Origin: Microbacterium festucae | Lineage (GTDB): Bacteria; Actinomycetota; Actinomycetes; Actinomycetales; Microbacteriaceae | Reading direction: 5' to 3' | DNA length: 64,000 bases | Assembly: GCF_025421715.1 (NCBI RefSeq) | Contig: NZ_JAOEFC010000001.1 | Span: 806,001-870,000 of the forward strand | Part shown: positions 43,922 through 53,654 of the stretch, piece by piece | Layout: each line of letters begins with the position of its first letter | Position numbering within the stretch: position 1 is the stretch's first letter | Program-made: the position numbers and the translations under genes | The notes under the pieces: generated by a model | The model's database searches: none | Told to the model about the DNA's origin: nothing | What the model saw: only the letters and a program-made list of their open reading frames with translations

Positions 43922-45604
43922 ATGAGCACAACGGACACGACCGCCCTGGCCGACGCCGCCCAGACCCGCCCCGGCTCGGAGTGGTGGCGCACCGCGGTCA
44001 TCTACCAGATCTACCCCCGCTCGTTCGCCGACGGCAACGGCGACGGCATCGGCGACCTCCCCGGCATCACCGCGCACCTCGACGACCTCGTCGCGCTCGG
44101 CGTGGATGCCGTGTGGCTGAGCCCCTTCTTCCGCTCGCCGCAGCACGACGCCGGCTACGACGTCGCCGACTACTGCGACGTCGACCCCCTGTTCGGCACC
44201 CTGGCCGACGCGGACGAGCTGATCGCCCAGGCCCACGCCCGCGACATCCGCCTCATCGTCGACCTCGTCCCCAACCACTCCTCGAACGAGCACGTCTGGT
44301 TCCAGCAGGCGCTGGCGGCCGCTCCCGGCAGCCCCGAGCGCGGCCGCTACATGTTCCGCGACGGCAAGGGCACGGCGGGCGAGCTGCCCCCCAACAACTG
44401 GGAGTCGGTCTTCGGCGGTCCCGCGTGGACCCGCGTCACCGAGGCCGACGGCACCCCCGGCCAGTGGTACCTGCACCTGTTCGACTCCACCCAGCCCGAC
44501 TTCGACTGGTCCAACCCCGAGGTGCAGGAGGAGTTCCGCCGCGTGCTGCGGTTCTGGCTCGATCGCGGCGTCGACGGCTTCCGCGTCGACGTGGCCCACG
44601 GCCTCGTCAAGACCGACGGGCTTCCCGACCACCTCCCCTCGGTCGACGGCGACAGCATGGGCGGCGACGCCGACGACGTGCCGTACTGGGGCCAGGAGGG
44701 TGTGCACGAGATCTACCGCGACTGGAACCGCGTGCTCGCCGAGTACGACGGCGACCGGGCGCTGTGCGCCGAGGCGTGGCTGCCGACCGTCGACAAGACC
44801 GCCCTGTGGGTGCGTCCCGACGAAATGCACCAGGCGTTCAACTTCCCCTACCTCATGACCCAGTGGCACGCCCCCGAGCTGCGCGAGGTCATCTCCGAGT
44901 CGCTGCGGGCCTTCCCCGCCGTCGGGGCGCCGGCCACCTGGGTGCTCTCCAACCACGACGTCGTGCGCCACGCGTCGCGCCTGGCCCTCACCGCCGAGAA
45001 CCCGCAGGGTCACGGCATCGGCCCCGACTCCCCCGGGCAGCCGATCCCCGAGGTGGGGCTGCGCCGCGCTCGCGCCGCCACGACGCTCATGCTCGCCCTG
45101 CCCGGCTCGTCGTACCTGTACCAGGGCGAAGAGCTGGGCCTGCCCGAGGTCATCGAGCTCCCCGACGACGTGCGTCAGGATCCGACCTGGTTCCGCACCG
45201 ACGGCGAGCGCTACGGCCGTGACGGATGCCGCGTGCCGCTGCCCTGGACGCCCGAGGCCCCGGCCTACGGCTTCAACACCACCGGCGCCTCGTGGCTGCC
45301 GCAGCCGGCGGAGTGGGCGGGGCTCGCCCGGTCGGTGCAGGAGGACCAGCCCGACTCGACGCTGTGGCTCTACCGCAGCCTGCTGGCCACCCGCCGCGCC
45401 GAGGGCCTGGGCGCGGGCACGCTGGAGTGGCTGCCCGGCTACGGCGACGACGTGGTGGCGCTGCGCAACGGCGATGTCACCGTGATCGCCAACGCCGGCA
45501 CGGCCGCCGTGCCGCTGCCGAAGGGCACCGTGCTGGTGGCCAGCGGCCCGCTCGCCGGCGACGATCTGCCCGCCGACACGGCCGTCTGGCTGCGGACCGC
45601 CTGA
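43922..45604 (+). CDS. Alpha-glucosidase, glycoside hydrolase family 13
   Basis: A 560-residue cytoplasmic enzyme. The nucleophile is D223 (GFRVDVAHG), the acid/base E284 (CAEAWL) and the transition-state residue D346 (LSNHDVVRH). IYPRSFADGNGDGIGDLPG is typical of the oligo-1,6-glucosidase/alpha-glucosidase subfamilies. It releases glucose from short alpha-glucans, maltose-type or isomaltose-type sugars; the exact linkage is not clear. It forms an operon with the LacI regulator 5 bp downstream. TACGCT close to the ATG suggests a leaderless mRNA. Confidence 0.92.
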   Translation: MSTTDTTALADAAQTRPGSEWWRTAVIYQIYPRSFADGNGDGIGDLPGITAHLDDLVALGVDAVWLSPFFRSPQHDAGYDVADYCDVDPLFGTLADADELIAQAHARDIRLIVDLVPNHSSNEHVWFQQALAAAPGSPERGRYMFRDGKGTAGELPPNNWESVFGGPAWTRVTEADGTPGQWYLHLFDSTQPDFDWSNPEVQEEFRRVLRFWLDRGVDGFRVDVAHGLVKTDGLPDHLPSVDGDSMGGDADDVPYWGQEGVHEIYRDWNRVLAEYDGDRALCAEAWLPTVDKTALWVRPDEMHQAFNFPYLMTQWHAPELREVISESLRAFPAVGAPATWVLSNHDVVRHASRLALTAENPQGHGIGPDSPGQPIPEVGLRRARAATTLMLALPGSSYLYQGEELGLPEVIELPDDVRQDPTWFRTDGERYGRDGCRVPLPWTPEAPAYGFNTTGASWLPQPAEWAGLARSVQEDQPDSTLWLYRSLLATRRAEGLGAGTLEWLPGYGDDVVALRNGDVTVIANAGTAAVPLPKGTVLVASGPLAGDDLPADTAVWLRTA

Positions 45605-45609
45605 TCGGC

Positions 45610-46605
45610 ATGGTCGGCATCGACGACGTCGCCCGCGCCGCGGGCGTCTCGACCGCGACCGTCTCGCGCACCCTCAGCGGGCGCGGGCCGGTCTCGGCGG
45701 GCGCCCGGGCGCGGGTGCTCGCCGCCGCCGACCGTCTCGGCTACGTCGTCTCATCGTCGGCGTCGAGCCTGGCCTCGGGCCGCACGCGCAACATCGGCGT
45801 GCTGGTGAGCCTGCCCGACCGCTGGTTCTTCGCGACCGTGATCGGCGCGATCTCGGCCCGGCTGCTCCCCCACGGGTACGACATCACGCTCTACCACCTC
45901 ACCGACGACCCCGCCCAGCGACGGGCGATCTTCGAGCGGTCGCTGCGCCGCGGCCGGGTCGACGGGTTCATCGTGCTGTCGGCGTGGATGTCGGATGCCG
46001 AGCTCGACGAGCTGGCCGGGCTCGACCTGCCGGTCGTCGGCGTCGGCGCGAGCCCGCGCCTGGCCAGCCTCGCCGTCGACGACGAGGCCGTGGGGCGCAC
46101 CGCCACGGCGCACCTGCTCGACCTCGGCCACCGCCGCATCGCCCACGTCGGCCTCTCGGCCGACGACCCGTTCCACATCCCCACCCGCCGCCGCCGCGGC
46201 TGGGAGGCGGCGCTGGGAGGCGCCGGCATCCCGGCATCCGACCACGATTTCGCCGCCGCCGACTTCACCTTCGAGGGCGGTCGCCGCGCCGCACGCACCC
46301 TGTTGGCGGGCGCGCACCGCCCCACCGCGATCTTCGCGGCGTCCGACGAGCTCGCCGTCGGGGTGATCTCGGCCGCGCGCGAGGCCGGACTGTCGGTGCC
46401 GGGCGACCTGTCGGTCGTGGGCGTCGACGGGCACGAGCTCAGCGCCTTCTTCGAGATCACGACGATCGACCAGTTCCCGCAGGCCCAGGGCGAACGCGCC
46501 GCCGACGCGATGCTCGCCGCCCTCGACGAGTCCGCCGACGCTCCCGCCCCCGCCCTCCCGTTCGAGCTGGTCGTGCGCGCGAGCACCGCGCCCCCGCGCG
46601 CCTGA
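45610..46605 (+). CDS. LacI-family transcriptional regulator of the alpha-glucosidase
   Basis: A 331-residue LacI/GalR protein with an N-terminal helix-turn-helix (IDDVARAAGVSTATVSRTLS), a hinge ending SASSLASGRTRNIG and a sugar-binding sensor domain. It starts 5 bp after the glucosidase stop. The 18-bp palindrome at 43892 is the probable operator, which would give repression of the operon and of the regulator itself until an alpha-glucoside binds. Confidence 0.88.
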   Translation: MVGIDDVARAAGVSTATVSRTLSGRGPVSAGARARVLAAADRLGYVVSSSASSLASGRTRNIGVLVSLPDRWFFATVIGAISARLLPHGYDITLYHLTDDPAQRRAIFERSLRRGRVDGFIVLSAWMSDAELDELAGLDLPVVGVGASPRLASLAVDDEAVGRTATAHLLDLGHRRIAHVGLSADDPFHIPTRRRRGWEAALGGAGIPASDHDFAAADFTFEGGRRAARTLLAGAHRPTAIFAASDELAVGVISAAREAGLSVPGDLSVVGVDGHELSAFFEITTIDQFPQAQGERAADAMLAALDESADAPAPALPFELVVRASTAPPRA

Positions 46606-46690
46606 CACCGCACCGCGCCCGCCGCACGCACCCGCACGCCCGACCCCGGCGGGCACCCCGTGTCGCGGGCACGCCCCGTAGGCTCGGAGC

Positions 46691-47914
46691 ATGACGATCG
46701 ATCTCGAGGCCCTCTACATCGACCTGCACCGCCACCCGGAGCTCTCGTTCCAGGAGACCCGTACGGCGGGCGTCATCACGCGGGAGCTGCAGGCCCTGGG
46801 CCTGGACTTCGTCGAAGGCCTCGGCAAGACGGGCGTGGCCACGAGCATCGTCAACGGCGACGGCCCGGTGGTGTGGCTGCGCGCCGACATGGACGGCCTC
46901 CCCGTGCCCGAGCAGACCGGGCTGCCCTACGCGAGCACCGCCCGCGGCACCGACCCGGCCGGCACCGAGGTGCCCGTGATGCACGCGTGCGGCCACGACA
47001 TGCACGTCACCGCGCTGCTGGGCGCGCTCGAGCAGCTCGTCGCGACGAAGGACCAGTGGGCCGGCACGGTCGTGGCCGTCTTCCAGCCCGCCGAGGAGTA
47101 CGGCGCGGGCTCGCAGGCGATGATCGCCGACGGCGTGCTCGACCGGTTCCCGAAGCCCGACATCGTGCTAGGTCAGCACGTCACCCCCCTGCCCGCCGGC
47201 GTCATCGGCGTGCGCCCCGGCACCCAGATGGCGGCCTCCGACGGTCTCACCGTCACCCTGCTGGGCCGCGGCGGTCACGGCTCGCGCCCGCAGTCGACGA
47301 TCGACCCGGTCGTCATGGCCGCCGCCACCGTCATGCGCCTGCAGACCGTCGTCTCGCGCGAGGTCGACCCGCGCGACGTGGCCGTCGTCACCGTCGGCTC
47401 GATCCACGCCGGCCTGAAGAACAACATCATCCCCGCCGAGGCCAAGCTCGAACTCAGCCTGCGCTACCCCGACGACGAGGCACGCGCCAGCGTGCTGTCG
47501 AAGGTCGAGCGCATCGTGCGCGCCGAGGCGGCCGCCTCCGGCGCGGAGGAGGAGCCGGTCATCGTCACCGACCACTCGCTGCCCCCCACCATCAACGACG
47601 CCGACGCCACCGCGCGCCTGGTGCGCGCGTTCTCGTCGGCCTTCGGCGACGACGCGGTCATCGACCCGGGCATGTTCACCGGCAGCGAAGACGTGTCGTG
47701 GTTCGCCCGCGAGTCGGGCGCCCCGCTGGTGTTCTGGTTCTGGGGCGGCGTCGACCCGGCGGCCTTCGCCGCGGCGCAGGCCGCCGGCACCGTGGAGAAG
47801 GACATCCCCACCAACCACTCGCCGTTCTTCGCGCCCGTGATGCACCCGACCATCGAGCGCGGCGTCGACAACCTCGTCGTGGCCGCCCGCGAGTTCCTGG
47901 GCGGCTCGGCATGA
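46691..47914 (+). CDS. M20-family amidohydrolase (hippurate-hydrolase/N-acyl-amino-acid type)
   Basis: A 407-residue metallohydrolase. ADMDGLPVPEQTGLPY, HACGHDMHVTALLGA and PAEEYGAGSQAMI are the metal and catalytic motifs of the IAA-amino-acid/hippurate hydrolase branch. The substrate is some N-acylated amino acid or a peptide. TAGGCT (46679-46684) ends 6 nt before the ATG, so the transcript is probably leaderless. It overlaps the next gene by ATGA. Confidence 0.88.
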   Translation: MTIDLEALYIDLHRHPELSFQETRTAGVITRELQALGLDFVEGLGKTGVATSIVNGDGPVVWLRADMDGLPVPEQTGLPYASTARGTDPAGTEVPVMHACGHDMHVTALLGALEQLVATKDQWAGTVVAVFQPAEEYGAGSQAMIADGVLDRFPKPDIVLGQHVTPLPAGVIGVRPGTQMAASDGLTVTLLGRGGHGSRPQSTIDPVVMAAATVMRLQTVVSREVDPRDVAVVTVGSIHAGLKNNIIPAEAKLELSLRYPDDEARASVLSKVERIVRAEAAASGAEEEPVIVTDHSLPPTINDADATARLVRAFSSAFGDDAVIDPGMFTGSEDVSWFARESGAPLVFWFWGGVDPAAFAAAQAAGTVEKDIPTNHSPFFAPVMHPTIERGVDNLVVAAREFLGGSA

Positions 47915-48630
47915 CGCCGCGCAACCGCGTCCCCATCATCCTGGGCTCGGTGGCGGCGGTGCTGCTGGTGGCCGTCATCGTCGCCCTGACGATCCTGCTC
48001 ACCCGAGGCTCGGGCACGCCCGCGAGCAGCACGCAGACGGATGCCGCGGCCCCCGCCCCCGCGCCGTCGGCGAGCACCCCCGCCGCCGACCCCGCCCATC
48101 CGGCGGCCGCCCGCATCGTGCTGGCCGCCGACGGGTTCTCGATCGTCGACGCCGAGGGCGAGCAGACGTTCCGCCACGGCTGGGGCGACGAGGGCGCGCC
48201 GGCGATCGCCGCGCTCACCGACGCGTTCGGCGCACCGCCGACCGAGGGCTTCCAGAACGGCGACGCCCAGCACTACGCCTACACGCTCTACGACTGGGAG
48301 GGCTTCCGCTTCGCGGACGTCTCGCTCAGCGCCGGAAACAAGCCGCGCGAGAAGGTGCCCGACCCCACGTGGGTCTCCTACACGGCCAACACCGTCGCCG
48401 GCGTCGAGGTGGGCGCCGAGTTCGGCCTGGCGATCGGCTTGACCGCCGACGAGGTCGAGGCACTGCATCCCGACGCCACCACGGCCGGGCCGCCCGCCGC
48501 CTACCGGTTCGGCACCGACCGCAGCACGTTCTACCAAGACGGGGTGCGCTCCTACACGGTCACCGCCACCGCGGATGCCGGCGGCGAGGTCGCCGAGATC
48601 GCCTACCGCTTCGACACCGGCGGGCAGTGA
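47911..48630 (+). CDS. Membrane-anchored hypothetical protein
   Basis: A 239-residue protein with one N-terminal hydrophobic segment (about residues 8-31), a 40-residue Ala/Pro/Ser/Thr linker, and an extracytoplasmic domain of about 170 residues rich in Tyr, Phe and acidic residues (QHYAYTLYDWEGFRFADVSL, AYRFGTDRSTFYQDGVRSY). I do not recognise the domain. It is translationally coupled to the amidohydrolase by ATGA. No catalytic motif is visible. Confidence 0.7.
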   Translation: MTPRNRVPIILGSVAAVLLVAVIVALTILLTRGSGTPASSTQTDAAAPAPAPSASTPAADPAHPAAARIVLAADGFSIVDAEGEQTFRHGWGDEGAPAIAALTDAFGAPPTEGFQNGDAQHYAYTLYDWEGFRFADVSLSAGNKPREKVPDPTWVSYTANTVAGVEVGAEFGLAIGLTADEVEALHPDATTAGPPAAYRFGTDRSTFYQDGVRSYTVTATADAGGEVAEIAYRFDTGGQ

Positions 48631-48712
48631 GCAGCACCGGCGTGTAAACGCTCGGTGACACCCGGCGGTGCCGCGTTGCGCGGCGGGTCGGGTGGGCGTA
48701 GTGTCGCGGGCC

Positions 48713-50755
48713 GTGACCACTGACAGTCGGGACCCGTCCGAAGAGACGACGCCGATCGCGAAACGCATCCTGATCGGCGAGCCCCTCACGAGCGAAGAGC
48801 TCGACGGACAGCTGCTCCCGAAGAAGATGGCGCTGCCCATCTTCGCCTCCGACGCGCTGTCGTCGGTGGCCTACGCCCCGCAGGAACTGCTGATGATCCT
48901 GCTCATCGGCGGCACCGCGTTCCTCGCCTTCAGCCCGTGGCTGGCCACCGCCGTGGTGGTGCTGCTGATCGTCGTGGTGCTCAGCTACCGGCAGCTCATC
49001 AAGGCCTACCCCTCGGGCGGCGGCGACTACGAAGTGGCGCGCACCAACATCGGCGAGAAGGCCGGTGTCGTGGTGGCATCCGCCCTGCTGGTCGACTACA
49101 TCCTCACGGTGGCCGTGTCGGTGGCCTCCGGCGTGGACAACATCATCTCCGCAGTCCCCCAGCTCGACCCGTGGCGGGTGGAGCTGGCCGCCGGCTTCGT
49201 CGTGCTCATCATCCTCGTCAACCTGCGCGGCGTGCGCGAGGCGTCGACGGCGTTCGCGATCCCCACCTACGTGTTCATCGGCTCGGTGGCCTTCATGATC
49301 GTCACCGGGCTCGTGCGCTGGGCGATGGGCGACCCGCCCGTCGCCGAGAGCGCGCAGTACGCCGTGCAGGCCGAAGACCTCAGCCAGGCCGCCGTCATCC
49401 TGCTGATCCTGCGCGCGTTCTCGAGCGGATGCTCGGCGCTGACCGGCGTCGAGGCGGTCGCCAACGGCGTGCCCGCCTTCCGCAAGCCCAAGGTGCGCAA
49501 CGCCCAGACGACCCTCGTGATGATGGGCACCGTCGCCATCCTCCTGTTCTCGGGCCTCACCGCCATCGCGCTGGTCTCGGGCGTGCACTACGCCGAGAAC
49601 CCCTGCCACCTCATCGGCTTCGACTGCGCCAACGTGCCGCAGCAGAGCCTCATCGCGCAGGTCGCCTCGGCGACGTTCGGCATGGGGTCGATCCCGTTCT
49701 ACGTCATCCAGGCGGCCACGGCGTGCGTGCTGCTGCTGGCGGCCAACACCGCCTTCAACGGCTTCCCGCTGCTGGGTGCGGTGCTCGCCCGCGACGGCTA
49801 CGCGCCCAAGGCCCTCAACACGCGCGGCGACCGGCTCGTCTTCTCCAACGGCATGATCATCCTCGGCGCCGCCGCGATCGTCGTGCTGGTCGTCTCCCAG
49901 GCGGAGCTGACGACCCTCATCCAGCTGTACATCATCGGCGTGTTCGTCTCGTTCACGCTCGGCCAGATCGGCATGGTGCGCCACTGGCGGCGCGAGCTGC
50001 GCTACCTGCGACGGGGCACCACCGAGCGGCGGGAGGCCACCACGGGGCTCGTGATCAACTCGATCGGGGCCACCTTCACCGTCGCGGTGCTGCTGATCGT
50101 CACGGTCACCAAGTTCACCCACGGGGCGTGGCTGGTGTTCGTGGCCATCCCGGTGCTGTCGGTGCTCATGGTGGGGGTCAACCGCTACTACCGCGACGTC
50201 GACCACGAGATCGCGATGGACGACACCGTGCACTTCGGCTCGCAGGGCGACGTGGCGCTGGTGCTGGTCAGCAAGCTGCAGAAGCCGGTCGTGAAGGCCG
50301 TCGACTACGCCCTGGCCGCCAAGCACGACAAGACGATCGCCCTCCACGTCGCGGTGACCAAGGAGGAATCCGACGAGCTGCAGGCCGAGTGGCAGCTGCA
50401 CGGGATGCCGGTGCAGCTGCTGACGATCGAGTCGCCCTACCGGCAGTACGCCGGGCCCGTCGCCGACTTCATCAAGCTCTACCGGCAGAAGCACGGCCCC
50501 TCGGTGGTCACCGTGTACCTGCCGCAGTACATCGTCGGCCACTGGTGGGAGAGCGTGCTGCACAACCGGCGCTCGCGCCGCATCGCGCAGCAGCTCATGC
50601 TCGTGCACGGGGTGTCGATCACCCTCGTGCCGTGGCTGCTCGACTCGTCGGAGCTGGTCTACGGGCGCCGGTCGCGGCCGCTGCCCGGCGATGACCGCGC
50701 GGGCCGCATCACCTCCTACGGCCTGGTCGCCCACACCGACGACGACGATCGCTGA
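48713..50755 (+). CDS. APC-superfamily permease with C-terminal cytoplasmic domain
   Basis: A 680-residue protein. About 12 membrane segments (residues 45-460) start with LPIFASDALSSVAYAPQELL, an APC-family signature with the helix break near the substrate site, and include YPSGGGDYEVARTNIG. Residues about 500-680 are soluble and resemble the universal-stress-type regulatory domain found on some amino-acid or potassium permeases. The substrate could be an amino acid or a cation. The GTG at 48713 is chosen because TAGTGT (48699-48704) lies 8 nt before it. Confidence 0.82.
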   Translation: MTTDSRDPSEETTPIAKRILIGEPLTSEELDGQLLPKKMALPIFASDALSSVAYAPQELLMILLIGGTAFLAFSPWLATAVVVLLIVVVLSYRQLIKAYPSGGGDYEVARTNIGEKAGVVVASALLVDYILTVAVSVASGVDNIISAVPQLDPWRVELAAGFVVLIILVNLRGVREASTAFAIPTYVFIGSVAFMIVTGLVRWAMGDPPVAESAQYAVQAEDLSQAAVILLILRAFSSGCSALTGVEAVANGVPAFRKPKVRNAQTTLVMMGTVAILLFSGLTAIALVSGVHYAENPCHLIGFDCANVPQQSLIAQVASATFGMGSIPFYVIQAATACVLLLAANTAFNGFPLLGAVLARDGYAPKALNTRGDRLVFSNGMIILGAAAIVVLVVSQAELTTLIQLYIIGVFVSFTLGQIGMVRHWRRELRYLRRGTTERREATTGLVINSIGATFTVAVLLIVTVTKFTHGAWLVFVAIPVLSVLMVGVNRYYRDVDHEIAMDDTVHFGSQGDVALVLVSKLQKPVVKAVDYALAAKHDKTIALHVAVTKEESDELQAEWQLHGMPVQLLTIESPYRQYAGPVADFIKLYRQKHGPSVVTVYLPQYIVGHWWESVLHNRRSRRIAQQLMLVHGVSITLVPWLLDSSELVYGRRSRPLPGDDRAGRITSYGLVAHTDDDDR

Positions 50756-50776
50756 CCCCGCGCGGCGGGGCGCCGC

Positions 50777-51739
50777 TCACCGCACCGCGTGCAGCAGCTC
50801 CTCGCGGCGGGCGGCGAGGGTCGCCAGCCGCGCGGCCAGCTCGCGGTCGCGGCCGGCGAGGTAGCGACCGAGCTCACCCAGCCGGGCGCCCAGCCGACCG
50901 GCATCCGCCCGCGCCGTCGCGATGCGCCCCCGCACCATCCAGTCGCTGAAGATGTTGTCGAAGAGCACGTCGAACACGGCGAGCGACTCCGAGACCTCCA
51001 CCCCGTCCACCGGCGCGGCGCCGATGTCGGCCAGCTCGACGGCGAGGTGCTCGAGGGCGCGGTTGGTGCGGGCGAAGGCGGCCGTGGCGGCATCGATGCG
51101 GTTGTGCTTCACGAGGTCGGTGAGGAATCCGCCGCCGAAGAACGTGTCGTAGGTCGACCAGCCGCCGGCGCTGTCGAGCTCGCCGAGCGCCTCCTGCAGC
51201 GCGGCCCCGGCGGTGCGCAGCGCCGCATGCGCCTCGCGCACCTCGCGACGCTGCGCCGCGGTGGCGCCCAGGTCGTCGGCGATCGCGGTCAGCTCGGCGG
51301 CGGCCGGTCCACCGGTGGCGCGCACCCGCTCGTCGAGGGCGGCCAGCGCCGCGGTGTGGCGGCCCTCCACGTCGCCGAGCTCGTCGCCTTCGCGGATGAG
51401 CGGCTCCGCCTCGGCCCGCGCCTGCGCGAGCCGCTTCTCGGCGGCGGCCACCGCCTGCGCGGCGGTGTCGCGCTCCGCCTTCTCGATCGCCAGGCGCTCC
51501 TCCGCGTCGCCGCGCAGCGTCGCCCACAGCCGGGAGGGCGAGAGCCGCTCGAGGCGCTCGACATCGGCCGCCTCGCCCACCAGCGTCTCGCGCAGGGCCT
51601 CGAGCTCGCGCTCACGGGTCTGCACGAGGTCGCCGGCGACGGCGAACCTCTCGTCGAGTTGGCGGCGGCGGGCGCGGGCCTCGGCGGCGGCGCGGAGGGC
51701 TTCGACAGGGGCGGTGAGGTCGTCGTCGGCGAGAGTCAC
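50777..51739 (-). CDS. Coiled-coil hypothetical protein
   Basis: A 320-residue, highly charged protein. The first 180 residues are Ala/Glu/Arg-rich with heptad-like spacing, which predicts long coiled coils. The centre GGWSTYDTFFGGGFLTDLVKHN has an odd aromatic/glycine cluster and is the most conserved-looking part. No signal or membrane segment is seen. I do not recognise a family. It is convergent with the APC permease. The GTG start at 51739 is uncertain because AAAGG directly abuts it. Confidence 0.65.
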   Translation of the reverse strand: MTLADDDLTAPVEALRAAAEARARRRQLDERFAVAGDLVQTRERELEALRETLVGEAADVERLERLSPSRLWATLRGDAEERLAIEKAERDTAAQAVAAAEKRLAQARAEAEPLIREGDELGDVEGRHTAALAALDERVRATGGPAAAELTAIADDLGATAAQRREVREAHAALRTAGAALQEALGELDSAGGWSTYDTFFGGGFLTDLVKHNRIDAATAAFARTNRALEHLAVELADIGAAPVDGVEVSESLAVFDVLFDNIFSDWMVRGRIATARADAGRLGARLGELGRYLAGRDRELAARLATLAARREELLHAVR

Positions 51740-51835
51740 CCTTTCAGCGTGCCATGCCCGCCCGTGCCCGGCACAAGACCGCATCCCCCCGCCCCGGCGG
51801 ACGTGCGGGGCGGAGGGATGCGGGGTGTGGGGGGA

Positions 51836-53416
51836 TCAGCCGGCGTAGGTCTCGAACTCGGCCACGCGGGGCTTGGCGGTCGCGCTCGTGATCTCGAAGT
51901 TGATCTTCTTCAGCGACGTGGCCGCGAAGCGGATCGTTCCGGCACCGGTGCCGGTGGCCAGCACCGCGCCGGTGTCGTTGTTGACGACCCGCCACGAGCC
52001 GATCGCACCGACGGCGCCGGCGGCCTCACGGATGACCACCGTCGACACGGTCTTGGCCGACGACCACTTCACCGAGATGCGACCCGTGTTCGACGAGGGC
52101 GACCAGTAGGTGCTGAGGCTGCCGTCGATCGCGTCGCCGTACCCGGTGCCGCTGGCCTTGCCCGAGCCGTCGGCCTCGGCGCCGCGGCTGAGGTTGGTGC
52201 CCGACGGGGCGCTCGGCGACGGGGTGGGGCTCGGCGCCGTGGGCGTCGGGGTGGGGGTGGTCGGCGGCGTGGTGGCCGTCGGGGTGGGGGTCGGGCTCGG
52301 GTTCTGCGGGGTGCACGACCCGTTCGAGACCTTCAGGCCCTTGTTCGCACCGGCCGTCGAGGCGACGATCCCGGGCACGCACGAGGCGGCATCCGCGGTG
52401 TACGCGTACGGGATCGACACCGTCGTGGTCGACACCGGGTTGGGGCCGGCCGGGTTGGTGTCCTCACCGCGCGGCGACCAGGTCACGTTGTCGAAGATGT
52501 TGCCGCTCACCTGCCAGGTGCCCGGCTGGTCGGTGTAGAAGGTGCCCAGCACGTCCTTCGAGTCCTCGAAGTAGTTGTTCTCGACCTTGGCCTGAGCGCC
52601 CGCGCGCGAGTTGATGCCCGACTCGTTGAGGCTCAGGTAGTGGTTGTTGAACATGTGGGCGATGCCGCCGCGCAGCAGCGGGGTGCGCGAATCGATGTTC
52701 TGGTACAGGTTGTGGTGGAAGGTCACGAACCCGTTCGCCCGGTCGCTCTCGCTCGAGCCGATGAGGCCGCCGCGACCCGAGTTGCGCAGGATGCTGTACG
52801 ACAGGGTCACGTACTTCGTGTCGGCCTTCATGTCGAACAGGCCGTCGAAGCCGGCGCTCTCGCCGCCCGACGCCTCGAGGGTGGCGTGGTCGACCCAGAC
52901 GTTGCGCACGCCGCTCTCCATGCCGATGGCGTCGCCGCCGTTGGAGGTGGGCGAGCCCGACTTCTTGACGTTCTTGACCGTGACGTTCTGGATGATGATG
53001 TTGCTCGACTCCCGGATGTGGATGCCGATCTGGTCAAACGTCGCGCCCGAGCCGACGCCGATGATCGAGACGTTGCTGATCTGCTTGAGCTCGATCACCC
53101 CCGCCGCCGTGCTGCAGCCGGCGCCCGACACCTTGGCGGTGTTGCCGACGGTCACGGTGCCCTGCACCTCGATCGTGATGGGGGTGCTCGGGGTGGCCCG
53201 GGCGCACAGGGCGGCGTGGATCTCGGTGCCGGTGGCGGCGCGGACGACCGTGCCGCCGGCGCCGCCGGTGGTGCCGCCGTTCTGGCTGGCGAAGCCGGTG
53301 GCACTGCCGGTGGCGGCGTTGGCGGCCGGGGCCGCGATGCCGATCAGGCCGGCGGCGATCAGGGCGGCACCGGCGGTGCCGGCGGCGATCGCGCGCCGCA
53401 GTCGGACTCTGTTCAT
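51836..53416 (-). CDS. Secreted pectate lyase (PL1) with C-terminal F5/8-type-C (discoidin-like) domain
   Basis: A 526-residue exported enzyme. A signal peptide (to about residue 35, APAANA) precedes the parallel beta-helix lyase domain (about 45-330), marked by NVWVDHATLEA, the YVTLSYSILRNSGRGGLIGSS-type strands and HHNLYQNIDSRTPLLR with the catalytic Arg. A Thr/Pro linker (about 355-390) leads to a C-terminal discoidin-like domain likely to bind polysaccharide. It cleaves pectate by calcium-dependent elimination and suggests a plant-associated life. Control is probably by a LacI-type operator upstream. Confidence 0.9.
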   Translation of the reverse strand: MNRVRLRRAIAAGTAGAALIAAGLIGIAAPAANAATGSATGFASQNGGTTGGAGGTVVRAATGTEIHAALCARATPSTPITIEVQGTVTVGNTAKVSGAGCSTAAGVIELKQISNVSIIGVGSGATFDQIGIHIRESSNIIIQNVTVKNVKKSGSPTSNGGDAIGMESGVRNVWVDHATLEASGGESAGFDGLFDMKADTKYVTLSYSILRNSGRGGLIGSSESDRANGFVTFHHNLYQNIDSRTPLLRGGIAHMFNNHYLSLNESGINSRAGAQAKVENNYFEDSKDVLGTFYTDQPGTWQVSGNIFDNVTWSPRGEDTNPAGPNPVSTTTVSIPYAYTADAASCVPGIVASTAGANKGLKVSNGSCTPQNPSPTPTPTATTPPTTPTPTPTAPSPTPSPSAPSGTNLSRGAEADGSGKASGTGYGDAIDGSLSTYWSPSSNTGRISVKWSSAKTVSTVVIREAAGAVGAIGSWRVVNNDTGAVLATGTGAGTIRFAATSLKKINFEITSATAKPRVAEFETYAG

Positions 53417-53540
53417 GCTTTCGATCCTTCTCATCGTTGAGTGGGGTCACTCGTATCCGAGTCAGGGCAAGCGGGAGAGCATGCCCGCACCGGCCCAAGA
53501 ACAGGGGGGAGGACCGGTGGGCTTGCTCGGCGTCCGCTCC

Positions 53541-53567
53541 GAGAAAGCGTTTTCTCGGCTATCATAG
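53541..53567 (-). promoter_or_regulatory. Promoter and LacI-type operator of the pectate lyase gene
   Basis: On the minus strand TATGAT (53567-53562) is a good -10 hexamer. GAGAAAACGCTTTCTC (53556-53541) follows and is palindromic at 14 of 16 positions with the central CG of LacI-family operators. A 5' leader of about 130 nt precedes the start. No LacI gene is adjacent. Confidence 0.7.
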
Positions 53568-53654
53568 GTCGACGGTGCTCCCGGCTCAACCCCTTTCTCG
53601 AGGCGGCGGCGAACGGCCCGGCCCCGCACCTCCGCCACGGCGTAGCCTGGATGG

